Assembly (NCBI GenBank): GCA_963784065.1
Contig: CAWAQA010000010.1
Coordinates: 114,890-178,889, forward strand
Source of the DNA: CAWAQA01 sp963784065
GTDB lineage: Bacteria > Acidobacteriota > Vicinamibacteria > Vicinamibacterales > UBA2999
DNA: 64,000 nucleotides
Direction: 5' to 3'
Position numbers and translations under genes: made by a program
The notes under the pieces: generated by a model
What the model saw: only the letters and a program-made list of their open reading frames with translations
Database searches by the model: none
Told to the model about the DNA's origin: nothing
In this document: one piece after another, positions 45,091-54,232 of the stretch
Layout: every line of letters starts with the position of its first letter
Numbering within the stretch: position 1 is the stretch's first letter

Positions 45091-45723
45091 TCACTTGGCC
45101 TGAATATGGATCCCGCACTCGAGCTTCTCGCCCTGCCACCGCCCTGAACGGGGGTTGTCCGGATCGACTGGCGGGGTCGTGCACGGCTCGCACCCGATGC
45201 TGGTGTAGCCGAGCTCGTAGAGCGGCATCAGCTCGATGCCGTGCTCGCTGGCGTATCGCCACACGTCGCGGTTGGTCCACGAGGCCAGGGGGGCCACGCG
45301 GCGGATCATCTTGCCGCTCGGCAGCTTGAACGGCTCGACCTCCTGCAGGTTCGCGCGCGACGGCGACTGATCGCGCCGCAGCGCCGTGAACCACACGTCA
45401 TGGCGCTCCAGCGCCTCGAAGAGCGGCCCCACCTTGTGGTGCGCGCAGCAGGCCTGTGTGCCCTCGGTCTGCCAGAGCCCGAGGCGCGGCTCGGGCGCGT
45501 GGAGGTTGACCAGGTTCAATCCCCACTTTTCCGTCAGCTCGTCCCTGTAGGTCAGCGTCTGCGCGAAGTGATGAAACGTCTCGAGAAACAGCACCGGCAC
45601 GTCCGGCCGTGCCTCGCGCAGCATGTGCGTCAGCACGACGCACTCCGCCTGGAAGCTCGAGGTGATGCACGGCGCCTGCGCGTCGGCCAGTGTGGCGGTA
45701 ATCACGGCACGCGCGTCGCTCAC
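45091..45723 (-). CDS. cysH: assimilatory adenylylsulfate (APS) reductase
   Basis: 210 residues. PP-loop-type ATP-pyrophosphatase fold: 'ITSSFQAECVVLTHM', 'VLFLETFHHFAQTLTYRD', 'ALRRDQSPSRA', 'PLASWTNRDVWRYASEHG'. The pairs 'QACCAHHK' and 'IGCEPCTT' are the four cysteines that hold a [4Fe-4S] cluster in the APS-using branch, and 'LECGIH' near the end carries the catalytic Cys. It reduces APS to sulfite directly, so no APS kinase is required, and none is present here. GTG 45723 overlaps the cysN stop (GTGA). Last gene of the cysD-cysN-cysH operon. Confidence 0.92.
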   Translation of the reverse strand: MSDARAVITATLADAQAPCITSSFQAECVVLTHMLREARPDVPVLFLETFHHFAQTLTYRDELTEKWGLNLVNLHAPEPRLGLWQTEGTQACCAHHKVGPLFEALERHDVWFTALRRDQSPSRANLQEVEPFKLPSGKMIRRVAPLASWTNRDVWRYASEHGIELMPLYELGYTSIGCEPCTTPPVDPDNPRSGRWQGEKLECGIHIQAK

Positions 45724-47027
45724 GTGAGCATCTCCTCGAGCGCCTTGCGAATGGCCTCGACGGCGTCGGCGTCGGAGCCGGCGCGCCGCGCGAGCAGCGC
45801 CAGGCGTTCGGCGGCAGTCACCGGCGCCGCCGCGATCGTCGCGCTGCCCTCGCGCGCGGCGTTGACGATCATCCCCGCCCCCGCCGTGAAATGAGTCGCG
45901 GGGTCGATGACGATGAAGCTGCCGGTGCCGCGGTTGACGTCGTAGCGATCGAACACGAGCGGCCGCGCCGTGGAGACGATCACCGTTCCAATCTGGTTCA
46001 GCAGGAGCCCGTGGTTGATCTCGGCGGTGACGGTCTTCGACGCGTGCTTCAGGAGATAGACGCGCGCAGGGTCGAGCGGACGCTCGTCCATCCAGACCAT
46101 CTCGGCCTCGAACCGTTGTCCCACCATCGGCGGCTCGGTTGCGATCATGTCGCCGCGGCTGATGTCGATCTCGTCGTCCAGGGTAAGGGTGACCGACATG
46201 GGCGCGTAGGCCACGTCCAGGTCGCCGTCGTAGGTGACGATGCGCCTGACCCGCGCCGTGCGGCCCGACGGCCACGCATGCACCGTGTCACCGACGCGCA
46301 CCGTGCCCGACGCAATCTGCCCCGCGTAGCCGCGGAACTCGTCGTTCGGCCGCGCCACCAGCTGCACGGGGAAGCGGAAGGGCAGCGCCGTCGTGTTGCG
46401 CGTGACCTCGACAGTCTCGAGGAAGTCGAGCAGGCTGGGCCCCTCGAACCACGGCGTGCGCGCGCTCGTGGCGATCACGTTGTCGCCCTGCAGCGCGCTG
46501 ATCGGAATGGCGTGGAAGCGCGCGCCGAGCAGGATCTCCTCGAACTCGTCACGGATGCTTTCGAACACGTCGCGGTCGAAGTCGATCAGGTCCATCTTGT
46601 TGATGGCCAGCACGAAGTCCGTGATCCCGAGCAGCCGGGCGATCCGCGCATGGCGCCGCGACTGCACCCTGACTCCCTGCCGGGCGTCCACGAGCAGGAT
46701 GGCGACATCCGCCGTCGAGGCGCCGGTCGCCATGTTGCGCGTGTACTGCTCGTGCCCCGGCGTGTCGGCCAGGATGAACTTCCGCCGTGCGGTCGCGAAG
46801 TAGCGGTACGCGACGTCGATGGTGATCCCCTGCTCGCGCTCCGCCTTCAGGCCGTCGGTGAACAGCGAGTAATCGATCACCCCGACACCGCGGTTCTTCG
46901 ACGCCGCCTTCACCGAGTGCACCTGGTCCTCGTACACCGACTGCGAGTCGTGCAGGAGCCGTCCGATCAGCGTGCTCTTCCCGTCGTCCACGCTGCCGGC
47001 CGTGCAGATGCGGAGAAGGCCGCTCAT
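45720..47027 (-). CDS. cysN: sulfate adenylyltransferase large (GTPase) subunit
   Basis: 435 residues, intact. EF-Tu-like GTPase motifs 'CTAGSVDDGKSTLIGRLL' (P-loop), 'DTPGHEQYTRNM' and 'AINKMDLIDF', followed by two beta-barrel domains. With CysD it activates sulfate with ATP to give APS, driven by GTP hydrolysis. It lacks the C-terminal APS kinase (CysC) found in fused CysNC, in agreement with an APS-type CysH. Start ATG 47027 overlaps the cysD stop (TGATG). Confidence 0.95.
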   Translation of the reverse strand: MSGLLRICTAGSVDDGKSTLIGRLLHDSQSVYEDQVHSVKAASKNRGVGVIDYSLFTDGLKAEREQGITIDVAYRYFATARRKFILADTPGHEQYTRNMATGASTADVAILLVDARQGVRVQSRRHARIARLLGITDFVLAINKMDLIDFDRDVFESIRDEFEEILLGARFHAIPISALQGDNVIATSARTPWFEGPSLLDFLETVEVTRNTTALPFRFPVQLVARPNDEFRGYAGQIASGTVRVGDTVHAWPSGRTARVRRIVTYDGDLDVAYAPMSVTLTLDDEIDISRGDMIATEPPMVGQRFEAEMVWMDERPLDPARVYLLKHASKTVTAEINHGLLLNQIGTVIVSTARPLVFDRYDVNRGTGSFIVIDPATHFTAGAGMIVNAAREGSATIAAAPVTAAERLALLARRAGSDADAVEAIRKALEEMLT

Positions 47028-47968
47028 CAGAAATAGCCTTCGCGCTTCTTCAGCTCCATCGAGCCGTCCTGGTCGTGGTCGATGACGCGGAGCTGGCGTT
47101 CCGACTGCCGGGTCGAGATGAGCTCCTCGATGATCTTCGGAACCGTGTCTGCGTCGGAGCGGATGGCGCCCGTGCACGGCGAGCACCCGAGCGAGCGCAT
47201 GCGGCACTTCACCACCTGCGGCTTCTCGCCAGGCATCGTGACCACGAACGGCTGCTCCTGCACGATGAGCGAGTTGCCGCGGACGATCACCTCGCGCTCC
47301 TTCGCGTAGTAAAGCGGGACGATCGGGATCCTCTCGGCGTCGATGTACTGCCACACGTCGATCTCGGTCCAGTTCGACAGCGGAAAGACGCGGATGCTTT
47401 CGCCCGGGCGGATACGGGCGTTCAGCAGGTTCCACAGCTCGGGGCGCTGGCGCTTGGGATCCCACTGGCCGTTCGGGTCGCGGACCGAGAAGATGCGCTC
47501 CTTCGCCCGCGAACGTTCCTCGTCCCGGCGTGCGCCGCCGAGCGCCGCGTCGAAGTTGCCGGCCTGGAGGCCGTCGAGCAGTGCCTTGGTCTTCAGGAGG
47601 CCGCAGCAGCGCTGGGTTCCGACCTTGAACGGCTGGGTGCCTTCGCCGATGGCTTCCTCGTTGGTGTGCACGATCAGCCGCGCCCCGACCGCCCTGGCCA
47701 TCTGGTCGCGGAACTCGATCATTTCGCGAAACTTGTACGTGGTGTCGACGTGCAGCAGCGGGAACGGGATTGGCCCGGGATAGAAGGCTTTCTGCGCCAG
47801 CCGGAGCATGACCGACGAGTCCTTGCCGATCGAGTACAGCATCACCGGCCGCTCGAATTCCGCTGCCACCTCCCGAAGGATGTGGATGCTTTCGGCCTCG
47901 AGGGCGCGAAGGTGGTCCAGGCGCGGCATCACGTCAGTGCTGGCTTCCGGCAAGGTAATCATCGACAT
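47027..47968 (-). CDS. cysD: sulfate adenylyltransferase small subunit
   Basis: About 313 residues. 'LEAESIHILREVAAEF', 'PVMLYSIGKDSSVMLRLAQKAF' (pyrophosphatase loop), 'FPLLHVDTTYKFREMIEFRD', 'TQRCCGLLKTKALL', 'GARRDEERSRAKERIFSVRD', 'GCSPCTGAI'. Catalytic subunit forming APS from sulfate and ATP. The start is uncertain between ATG 47968, 47962 and 47929; the last would give the commonest family N-terminus (MPRLDHLRALEAES). No strong ribosome site precedes any of them. The first start lies only 7 bases downstream of the terminator hairpin. Confidence 0.93.
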   Translation of the reverse strand: MSMITLPEASTDVMPRLDHLRALEAESIHILREVAAEFERPVMLYSIGKDSSVMLRLAQKAFYPGPIPFPLLHVDTTYKFREMIEFRDQMARAVGARLIVHTNEEAIGEGTQPFKVGTQRCCGLLKTKALLDGLQAGNFDAALGGARRDEERSRAKERIFSVRDPNGQWDPKRQRPELWNLLNARIRPGESIRVFPLSNWTEIDVWQYIDAERIPIVPLYYAKEREVIVRGNSLIVQEQPFVVTMPGEKPQVVKCRMRSLGCSPCTGAIRSDADTVPKIIEELISTRQSERQLRVIDHDQDGSMELKKREGYF

Positions 47969-47970
47969 AA

Positions 47971-48003
47971 ATGAAAAAGCCCGGGGAACAATTCCCGGGC
48001 TTT
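47971..48003 (-). terminator. intrinsic terminator in the cysDNH leader
   Basis: Perfect 10-bp stem AAAGCCCGGG / CCCGGGCTTT (47994-48003 with 47976-47985) and an 8-base loop, followed on the minus strand by a run of five Ts that overlaps the stem end. It sits directly before cysD. No minus-strand gene that it could terminate is seen upstream, so premature termination of the cys transcript is the likely purpose. Confidence 0.78.
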
Positions 48004-48007
48004 CGAT

Positions 48008-48103
48008 CTGCTGCGTGTTGTGGGGTCTGATGACGACCGTTAACCCGAACACCTCGACCGTAAGCGCGGGGACCTTGTGGTCCTGGTACAACAACACGCG
48101 CAG
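48008..48103 (-). promoter_or_regulatory. long-range stem in cys leader (candidate attenuator)
   Basis: Bases 48091-48103 (acaacacgcgcag) pair with 48008-48011 plus 48013-48021 (13 bp, one bulged base at 48012). The upstream arm lies on the cysteine codons of the candidate leader peptide and the downstream arm ends 4 bases before the terminator stem. A smaller GGACC-TTGT-GGTCC hairpin (48069-48082 region) lies between. This is the geometry of ribosome-mediated attenuation; I could not see a convincing antiterminator pairing. Confidence 0.45.
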
Positions 48104-48126
48104 AGGCAGGAGGCGGGGCCGAACAC
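48040..48126 (-). CDS. candidate cysteine-rich leader peptide of the cys operon
   Basis: From GTG 48126 to TAA 48040: MFGPASCLCACCCTRTTRSP and eight more residues, 28 in all with six Cys, five of them within seven codons (48108-48088). There is no Shine-Dalgarno. A weak TTGCGC-17-TAGAAT promoter-like pair lies just upstream, so the mRNA could be leaderless. The Cys run forms one arm of a 13-bp stem whose partner abuts the terminator ahead of cysD. Cys-run leaders are known before sulfur genes in actinobacteria. Chance remains possible because the same DNA, read on the plus strand, lies at the start of the truncated TonB receptor frame. Confidence 0.4.
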   Translation of the reverse strand: MFGPASCLCACCCTRTTRSPRLRSRCSG

Positions 48127-50872
48127 GGTATCAGGGATTCTATCCGGTCCGGGTTTCGGGCGCAAACCCCACCGACTCTTCCTCCTCGACGGCGGCAATG
48201 CGACCAACGCCGTCGGGCTGACACGCCAGCAGCAGTTGACGAGCCTGCCGGTGGACGCGATGCAGGAATTCAAGGTCATCACGAACAACTACTCGGCGGA
48301 GTTCGGCCACTCCACCGGCGGCGTCGTGACCATGTCCACGCGATCGGGCACCAATGCGTTCCGCGGCAGCGTCTTCGAGTCGCTGCGGAACGACGCCCTC
48401 GACGCGCGGAACTTCTTCGCGCAGTCGAAGCCGCCCATCAGCCTGAACCAGTTCGGCGGGACCTTCGGCGGTCCCGCCGTGAAGGACCGGACGTTCTTCT
48501 TCGGCACCTGGGAGCGGACGCGGCAGCTGGTGAGCAACGCGGTCGTATCCACGGTCCCGACGCTTGCCAACCGGGGCGGCGATTTTTCCGACCTGCGCAC
48601 CACGTCCGGCCAGCTGATCCCGATCTACGACCCCGTCACCCGCCAGCCGTTTCCCGGGAACGTGATCCCGCGCGACCGGATCGATCCGGTCGCGCTCCAG
48701 GCCATCGGTTACTACCCTGACCCCAACCGCGGCGGGTCGGCAACCAACGCGAACAACTTCGTCGGCAACAGCGATGCCCGGCTCGATCGCGACATCATCG
48801 TGGCCCGCGTCGATCACACGCTGACCCCCGCCGATCGCCTGACGGTGCGCTACTACATCAACGACAGCGGCACCGACAACACGGGATCGTTTGGTAACCC
48901 GGTCGCCGATCCGGCGGCGAACACGACCGACGTGCGCGTCCAGAGCCTGCTCGGCGCTTACACCCGGGTCTTCAGCCCGACGCTGGCCAACGAGCTGCGC
49001 GTTACATACCTGCGGCGGAAGTTCATCGACCAGCGCTTCGGGTTCGGGGAAGACCTCGCCGCCACGCTGGGCCTGCGCGGCGTGAGCGCGAACGCCTTTC
49101 CGGCTTTCACGATTCCTGGTTACGCGCCGCTGAGCAATGCCAACCTGGCGCGCGTGCAGACGCCGATCCTCGACCGGCAGATCCTCGAGTCGGTCTCGTG
49201 GTTCCGTGGCAGGCACGCCTTCAAGTTCGGATTCGAGGCGCGCTTTGGCGGCAACTCCGAGGTGCGCGACCGCGGATCCTCGGGCGCGCTCTCCTTCAGC
49301 CCGCTCTTCACCAGCAACAACTCCGCCGCCAATACGGGCAACGCGCTGGCGACGTTCCTGCTCGGCGACGTGAGCTCGGCGTCGGTGCAGATCTCCGACC
49401 AGATCACGACGCGCGCCCAGTACTTTGCCGGGTTCGTGCAGGACGACTGGCGCGTCAACCGACCGCCTGACGCTGAACGCCGGGCTGCGCTACGACATCG
49501 AGCTGCCTCGGCGCGAGGTGGACAACAGGATGAACACGTTCGACCGCGAACGCGATCAACCCGGTATCGGGCACGCCCGGCGTGGTGCGGTTCGCCGGCA
49601 TCGACGGGACGCCCGAACGGGCCTTCGCCACCGACGTGAACAACCTCGGGCCGCGCGTCGGATTCGCGTACCAGCTGACCGCGACCGGCCGCACGGTGCT
49701 GCGCGGCGGCACCGGAGTCTTCTACGGCCAGACGGTGGACGCGACGATTGGCGACACGGCGTCGCTCGGCTATTCGACGCAGGCCAGCTTCGTCGTCGCA
49801 CAGCCGGCGACGCAGAGCGCGTTTCGCCTGAGCGACGGCTTCCCGGCCTACGGCCGCGAGCCGTTGACCGATGCGTTCGGCGCCGTCCGGGTGGGGGAGC
49901 GGCCGTACCTCGCCGTCTCGTTCTTCAATCCGGAGCAGATCGTCCCGATTTTGTACCAGACGAACCTGAGCCTGCAGCACCAGTTCGAGTCCGATCTGAT
50001 CCTCGAGGTCGCCTACATCGGCAACGAGAGCCGCCACCTGACGGCACCGGACTTCTCGTTGAACCAGCTGCCGGCGGCGCTGATGGGCCCCGGCGATACC
50101 CAGCGGCTGCGACCGTTCCCGCAGTTCAGCAACGTGACGTGGATCAATCCGTCCATCGGCAAGTCGAGCTACCACGGCGCGTTCATCCGCGCCCAGAAGC
50201 GCTTCTCGGACAGCTTCTCCGTGCTCGCGCACTACACCTGGTCGCGGTTCCGGGACGACGTCACGTCGGCCGACGAGTACGGGTCGAACGTCGGCGGCTA
50301 CATGGATGCCTACAACCGCGATCTCGACTGGGGGGTCAGCGGCAGCGACGTGCCGCACCATTTCGTGGCGACGGTGCTCTACGAGATCCCGTCGTTCACG
50401 AGCCAGCCGGTGTTGAAGGCGGCGCTGTCCGGCTGGAGGCTCGGCCTGCTGCAGACGGTGCAGTCAGGGGCGCCGTTCACGGTGACCACGACGGCGAATA
50501 CGACCAACGCGTTTCCCGCCGGTCCGCTGCGCCCGAATCTCGTGGCCGACCCGGACCTGCCGGCCGGCGAGCGCACGCTGAGCCGCTGGTTCAACACGGC
50601 GGCTTTCCAGAACCCGGCGCCGTTCACCTTCGGCAACGCGCCGCGTTCGGTGCTGCGCGGGCCGATGTTCATCACGACCGACCTCACGGTGGAAAAGACG
50701 ATCGGCCTGCACAAGGGCTTCCGCCTGGACGTGCGCGCGGAAGCCTACAACCTGCTGAACCGCGTCAACTTCAACGTGCCTGGAGCGATCCTCGGCGCCG
50801 CCGATTTCGGGGTGATGTCCAGCGCACGGCCGGCGCGAACGATTCAACTCGGCGCGCCGCCTGAGTTTCTGA
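48077..50872 (+). pseudogene. TonB-dependent receptor (Oar-like), 5'-truncated and frameshifted
   Basis: The readable protein starts inside the plug: 'GPNTVSGILSGPGFGRKPHR', 'LFLLDGGNATNAVGLTRQQQ', 'PVDAMQEFKVITNNYSAEFGH', 'TMSTRSGTNAFRGSVFESLRN', then a long barrel: 'NPVADPAANTTDVRVQSLLG', 'HYTWSRFRDDVTSADEYGSN', 'ISGWRLGLL'-like 'LSGWRLGLLQTVQSGAPFTV', 'DVRAEAYNLLNRVNFNVPG'. The signal peptide, carboxypeptidase-like domain and first part of the plug, normally about 250 residues, are missing. The gene instead abuts the divergent cys leader. Frame changes near 49463, 49550 and 50857; the last restores 'IQLGARLSF' and a stop at 50872. Oar-like receptors import large ligands in Acidobacteria. 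Real decay and misjoin are both possible for the 5' loss. Confidence 0.75.
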
Positions 50873-51863
50873 CAGACGAGCAGCCTGTCGCGAACCACAG
50901 TAGACATTGAGCACACAAGAGTAGACGTATGTAATCTGCGGGAGCCTGTTCTCAATCTCCTGCCGGTGTGGCTCTTCCCACGGCGGCAGCTTCAGGTCAC
51001 GACCGAGGTTGCGCAGGTCCTCGTCCACGAGGAAGCCGGGACCCATCGTCGCGACCTCGAAGAGAACGCCACCAGGCTCGCGGAAGTAGATCGATCTCGA
51101 AGTACTGGCGGTCGCGGACGGGCGTCACCTGGACACCGCGGCGCACGAGGTCTTCCCGCAGCGCGAGCTGCTGCTCGTCGGTGGCGATGGCCATCGCGAC
51201 ATGGTGGACGGTGCCGATCCCGTTCTTGGCCGGCGTGGCCTGCGCGTCGTACACGACGTCGATGATGTGGCCGGGCACGCTGCCATTGACGGCGACGCGA
51301 ATGCGCCCGTCCATCTCATCGACGATCGAGAACCCGAGTACGGTGGTCATCAGGTCGATGGTGTGCTGCGGGGCGCGGACGGCGAGCGTGACGCTGTGGA
51401 GGCCGTGGATGGCCGCCTCGTCGCTGATCGTGCTTTGCCATGACTCGCGGTCGTCACGATCCGACGGGACCATCTCGAAGATGAGGCCGGACGAATCGCG
51501 GAACGCGAGGACCTCGTCCTTGAACCGGGCACGTCCGTCGATTACCTCGACGCCGAGGCGCGCCAGACGCGCCTGCCAGAAGTCGAGCGAGCCCGCGGGC
51601 ACCGAGAACGTCGTCGCCACAATCTGACCGGCGCCCTTCTCGCCGGCCGGGACGTTCCACCCCTTGTAGGGAAACGTCGTCCAGATCGTGCCAGGCGTGC
51701 CACGCTCGTCGCCGTAATAGAAGTGGTAGACGTTGTGGTTGTCGAAGTTGACCGTCTTCTTGACGAGCCGCAGGCCCAAAGTCTCGATGCAGAAGTCGAG
51801 GTCGTCCTGGGCGTCCGCGACAGTCGCGGTGACGTGGTGCAGGCCGAGGATGGGATGAGGCAC
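50771..51863 (-). CDS. VOC-family ring-cleaving dioxygenase-like protein (MhqO/glyoxalase type), one frameshift
   Basis: Starts 'PHPILGLHHVTATVADAQDD' (GTG 51863 chosen; a GTG six codons earlier is possible). Two tandem VOC halves: 'LGLRLVKKTVNFDNHNVYHF' with 'FYYGDERGTPGTIWTTFPY', then 'IHGLHSVTLAVRAPQHTIDL' and 'GTVHHVAMAIATDEQQLALR'. A frame change near 51090 leads to 'YFREPGGVLFEVATMGPGF' and 'LKLPPWEEPHR'. His and Glu ligands are in place. The family includes hydroquinone-cleaving MhqO enzymes. The frame stays open to 50771, overlapping the receptor gene; family length suggests the real end is near 50,940, so the 3' boundary is doubtful. Confidence 0.8.
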
Positions 51864-51881
51864 AGGGGAATGATAAAACAC

Positions 51882-52008
51882 GGGGCCAGGGCTCAGGGTC
51901 CAGGGCTCAGGGCTCAGGGAAATTCTGGCATCAGGCCTGATACCTAACCCCCCGAGCCCTGAATCCTGGCCCTGACCCCGGGGCCTGATTCCTGATCCCT
52001 GAGGCCTC
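51882..52008. repeat. CCTGAGCCCTGA repeat cluster, family B
   Basis: Repeats of gggctcaggg(t/c)cca on the left, cctgatccctgaggcc on the right, arms in opposite orientation, filling the gap between two minus-strand genes. Same composition as 22,667-22,784. Confidence 0.8.
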
Positions 52009-52672
52009 AGAACGTGGGCGGTGGATCCGGGTCGCGCACTTCCATCGGTTCACCCACCGGGTCCCCGCTGAACATCCGTGCCTCGCTGAAGAAGCCGGCG
52101 GCGTACAGCGTGATCGTTACCGGTTCCTTGCCGGTGTTCTTCCAAAACCACCCATGCAGGCCGGGGTAAGGGGCGCGGTAGGTCCCCTGGCCGGTGCTGG
52201 CCTTGCCTCGCATGAACGTCTCGGACGCCGAGATCGGCTTGCCCTCGGGGACGGTGTGGAAGTCCACATCCACGGGCGCCGAGGCTTTCCAGTTGAACAC
52301 CATCGTCGCGCCCGTCTTGAGCAGGAACTTGTATTCGACGAACTGGTCCGGCGTGATGAAGAACTCGATGGCGTCGATCTTGTACGTCGCCTCGTTCGGG
52401 GTCAGCGGACCTCCCGGCTTGGGGGTGATCGGCGGGCCCCCTGGCTGGCCTCCGACCGGATTCACGGCCTGGCCGGCCTGGCCGGCCTGGGCGAGGCCCG
52501 TAAGCCCGACTGACCGGCTCGCCCCGAGCGGGTCGAACCCATACTCGGCCGGCAGCATGGCCGTGAACACCAGGACGATCCCGAGCGCCAACGCGCGGAG
52601 CGTGGGCTTGGGAATGAAACCGCGTCTCCAGGCGTTCACCGGAGTGGTCGGGGTCGTGTGTTGTGTCGTCAT
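52007..52672 (-). CDS. membrane-anchored protein, paralog of 54,229-54,846
   Basis: 221 residues. One membrane helix near residues 23-42 (RALALGIVLVFTAMLPAEYG), then 'DPLG', a Gly/Pro/Gln-rich linker, and a beta-rich domain: 'DAIEFFITPDQFVEYKFLLK', 'MVFNWKASAPVDVDFHTVPE', 'PYPGLHGWFWKNTGKEPVTI', 'TLYAAGFFSEARMF'. The same pattern (LPAEYG.DPLG, W..., G.HGWFW.NT, T.TL.AAGF) recurs in the 54,229 gene on the other strand. No known function. The periplasmic domain looks like a small beta-sandwich, possibly for binding. Confidence 0.7.
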   Translation of the reverse strand: MTTQHTTPTTPVNAWRRGFIPKPTLRALALGIVLVFTAMLPAEYGFDPLGASRSVGLTGLAQAGQAGQAVNPVGGQPGGPPITPKPGGPLTPNEATYKIDAIEFFITPDQFVEYKFLLKTGATMVFNWKASAPVDVDFHTVPEGKPISASETFMRGKASTGQGTYRAPYPGLHGWFWKNTGKEPVTITLYAAGFFSEARMFSGDPVGEPMEVRDPDPPPTF

Positions 52673-53055
52673 TGCTATGCGCACCTGGCTAACTTGTAGC
52701 CCTTGACGATGAGTCGGCGGCCAATGAGGAGCGACGCGGGGCCGTTTCCATACGCGCATTATACGGGTGTCGCAGAATTGACGAAGCCTGGCGGCCCTGA
52801 TGCGCCTTCCCGGTGGAAAATGGCCGGCGTGTGGACCGGCGTCACGCCGGGAGACCGCATCATCACACGCCATGGCATTATGCTGGTCAGGCAGGCTCAG
52901 CCCTTCATGACGCTGTGCCCCAAGTACGGCACGCCGGCAGATCAAGTGGCGGGTCCGAAAGGACCCGCCCTACGGTGACCGTCGTGGCCGGCGGTGATGG
53001 AGGACGGGCCCTTTTGGACCCGGCCTGGAGACTCCCGGGAGAACCAGTCGGCAAC
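52673..53055. other. divergent intergenic region with family A palindromes
   Basis: 383 bases. GGCGGGTCCGAAAGGACCCG followed by CCC (about 52,947-52,969) and GGGCCCTTTTGGACCCGGCC (about 53,008-53,027) are family A elements. The remainder has short frames without coding character and should contain promoters for the divergent genes. Confidence 0.6.
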
Positions 53056-53544
53056 ATGCGTACTGTAAATTGGTTGTTCGTGGTGAGCGTGGCGCTCTTC
53101 ATCAGCGGCATCGGATTTGTCATCGCCGGCGCCCGCGCCGGACGCGTGGCGCAGCCCGCCGAGGCCGCGGTCGCGACAACGCCCGTCGCGAGCGTCAGGC
53201 AGATCATGAGCGGCATCGTGGCGCCTGCCTCCGCGGTCGTCTACGGGGCTGTCGCGACGACCGTGACGGCCAAGGGCATGGAAGAGAAAGTGCCCGCCAA
53301 CGACGCCGAGTGGGCGCGGGTCGCGGACAGTGCCGCGGCGCTCGCGGAGTCGGGGAACCTCCTGCTGATGGGCGGCCGGGCGGTCGATCAGGGAGACTGG
53401 GCCACAATATCGCGCGCCCTCATCGAGGCGGCCGACACCGCCCTGAAAGCGGCGGAGGCGAAGAGCGCCGACGGCGTGCTCGAAGCCGGCGGCGCCATCA
53501 ATGAAACGTGTGACAACTGCCATGCAAAATATCAGCGGCAATAA
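53056..53544 (+). CDS. membrane-anchored cytochrome c'-like protein
   Basis: 162 residues. N-terminal membrane anchor 'WLFVVSVALFISGIGFVIAG', a helical body 'VRQIMSGIVAPASAVVYGAV', 'EWARVADSAAALAESGNLLL', 'GDWATISRALIEAADTALKA', and C-terminal heme c site 'NETCDNCHAKYQ'. Helical bundle with the CxxCH at the very end is the cytochrome c' arrangement. It could hold a five-coordinate heme binding a gas ligand or carry electrons. It overlaps the next gene by 23 bases, so the two are co-translated. Confidence 0.82.
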   Translation: MRTVNWLFVVSVALFISGIGFVIAGARAGRVAQPAEAAVATTPVASVRQIMSGIVAPASAVVYGAVATTVTAKGMEEKVPANDAEWARVADSAAALAESGNLLLMGGRAVDQGDWATISRALIEAADTALKAAEAKSADGVLEAGGAINETCDNCHAKYQRQ

Positions 53545-54232
53545 GAGGTCGATACAGGCCGCATTCATCGTGCTGCTGCTCGGAATCCTTTCCGTGCCGC
53601 TCGGCGCTCATGGCGTCTCGGGCAAGGATGCGGTGTTCCTTCAGGGGTTGCAGGGCCAGGCCATCGGCCCCTTGATGTATCTCGGCGCCAAGCACATGGT
53701 GACTGGATACGACCACCTGCTCTTTCTGGTGGGCGTGATTTTCTTCCTCTACAGGTTGAAGGATGTCGTTCAGTACGTCAGCCTGTTCACCATCGGGCAC
53801 AGCGTCACGCTGCTCCTCGGCGTGCTCGGCGGCGTGCGCGCGAATCCGTTTCTGATCGACGCGATCATCGGTTTCTCCGTCGTCTACAAGGCGTTCGAGA
53901 ACATGGACGGGTTCAAGCGGTTCCTCGGCGTGCAGCCGAACACGCGCGTGGCCGTGCTGGTCTTCGGCCTGTTCCACGGCTTCGGCCTGGCGACCAAGCT
54001 GCAGGAGTTCGCCCTGTCGCCGAACGGTCTGGTGGCCAACATCGTCAGCTTCAACGTCGGCGTGGAGATCGGGCAGGGACTGGCGCTGGCGGCGATCCTC
54101 ATCGGCCTCACCTACTGGCGGACGCGCAGCGGATTCCTCCATCACGCGTTTGCCACCAACGCCGTCGTGATGGCGTGTGGCTTTCTCCTCATCGGCTACC
54201 AGTTGTCCGGCTACTTCCTGCCCGCGCTATGA
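53522..54232 (+). CDS. HupE/UreJ-2 family membrane protein
   Basis: 236 residues, six to seven membrane helices. Signature 'LGAKHMVTGYDHLLFLVGVI', then 'TIGHSVTLLLGVLGG', 'GFSVVYKAFENMDG', 'FGLFHGFGLATKLQEF', 'ISFNVGVEIGQ'-type 'SFNVGVEIGQGLAL'. Conserved His residues in 'GYDHLLF', 'GHSVT' and 'FHGFG' suggest metal binding; relatives are nickel/metal permeases (HupE, UreJ), but the HupE/UreJ-2 group has no proven substrate. ATG 53522 lies inside the preceding gene. The stop overlaps the next start (ATGA). Confidence 0.85.
   Translation: MQNISGNKRSIQAAFIVLLLGILSVPLGAHGVSGKDAVFLQGLQGQAIGPLMYLGAKHMVTGYDHLLFLVGVIFFLYRLKDVVQYVSLFTIGHSVTLLLGVLGGVRANPFLIDAIIGFSVVYKAFENMDGFKRFLGVQPNTRVAVLVFGLFHGFGLATKLQEFALSPNGLVANIVSFNVGVEIGQGLALAAILIGLTYWRTRSGFLHHAFATNAVVMACGFLLIGYQLSGYFLPAL

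Noticed and set aside
47968..48250. SAM or other known sulfur riboswitch before cysD
   Set aside because: I looked for SAM-I/SAM-II-type conserved cores and did not find them; the Cys-codon frame plus terminator is a better reading.
48289..49216. Long minus-strand frames opposite the TonB receptor
   Set aside because: No domain pattern, and the plus strand encodes clear receptor sequence throughout.
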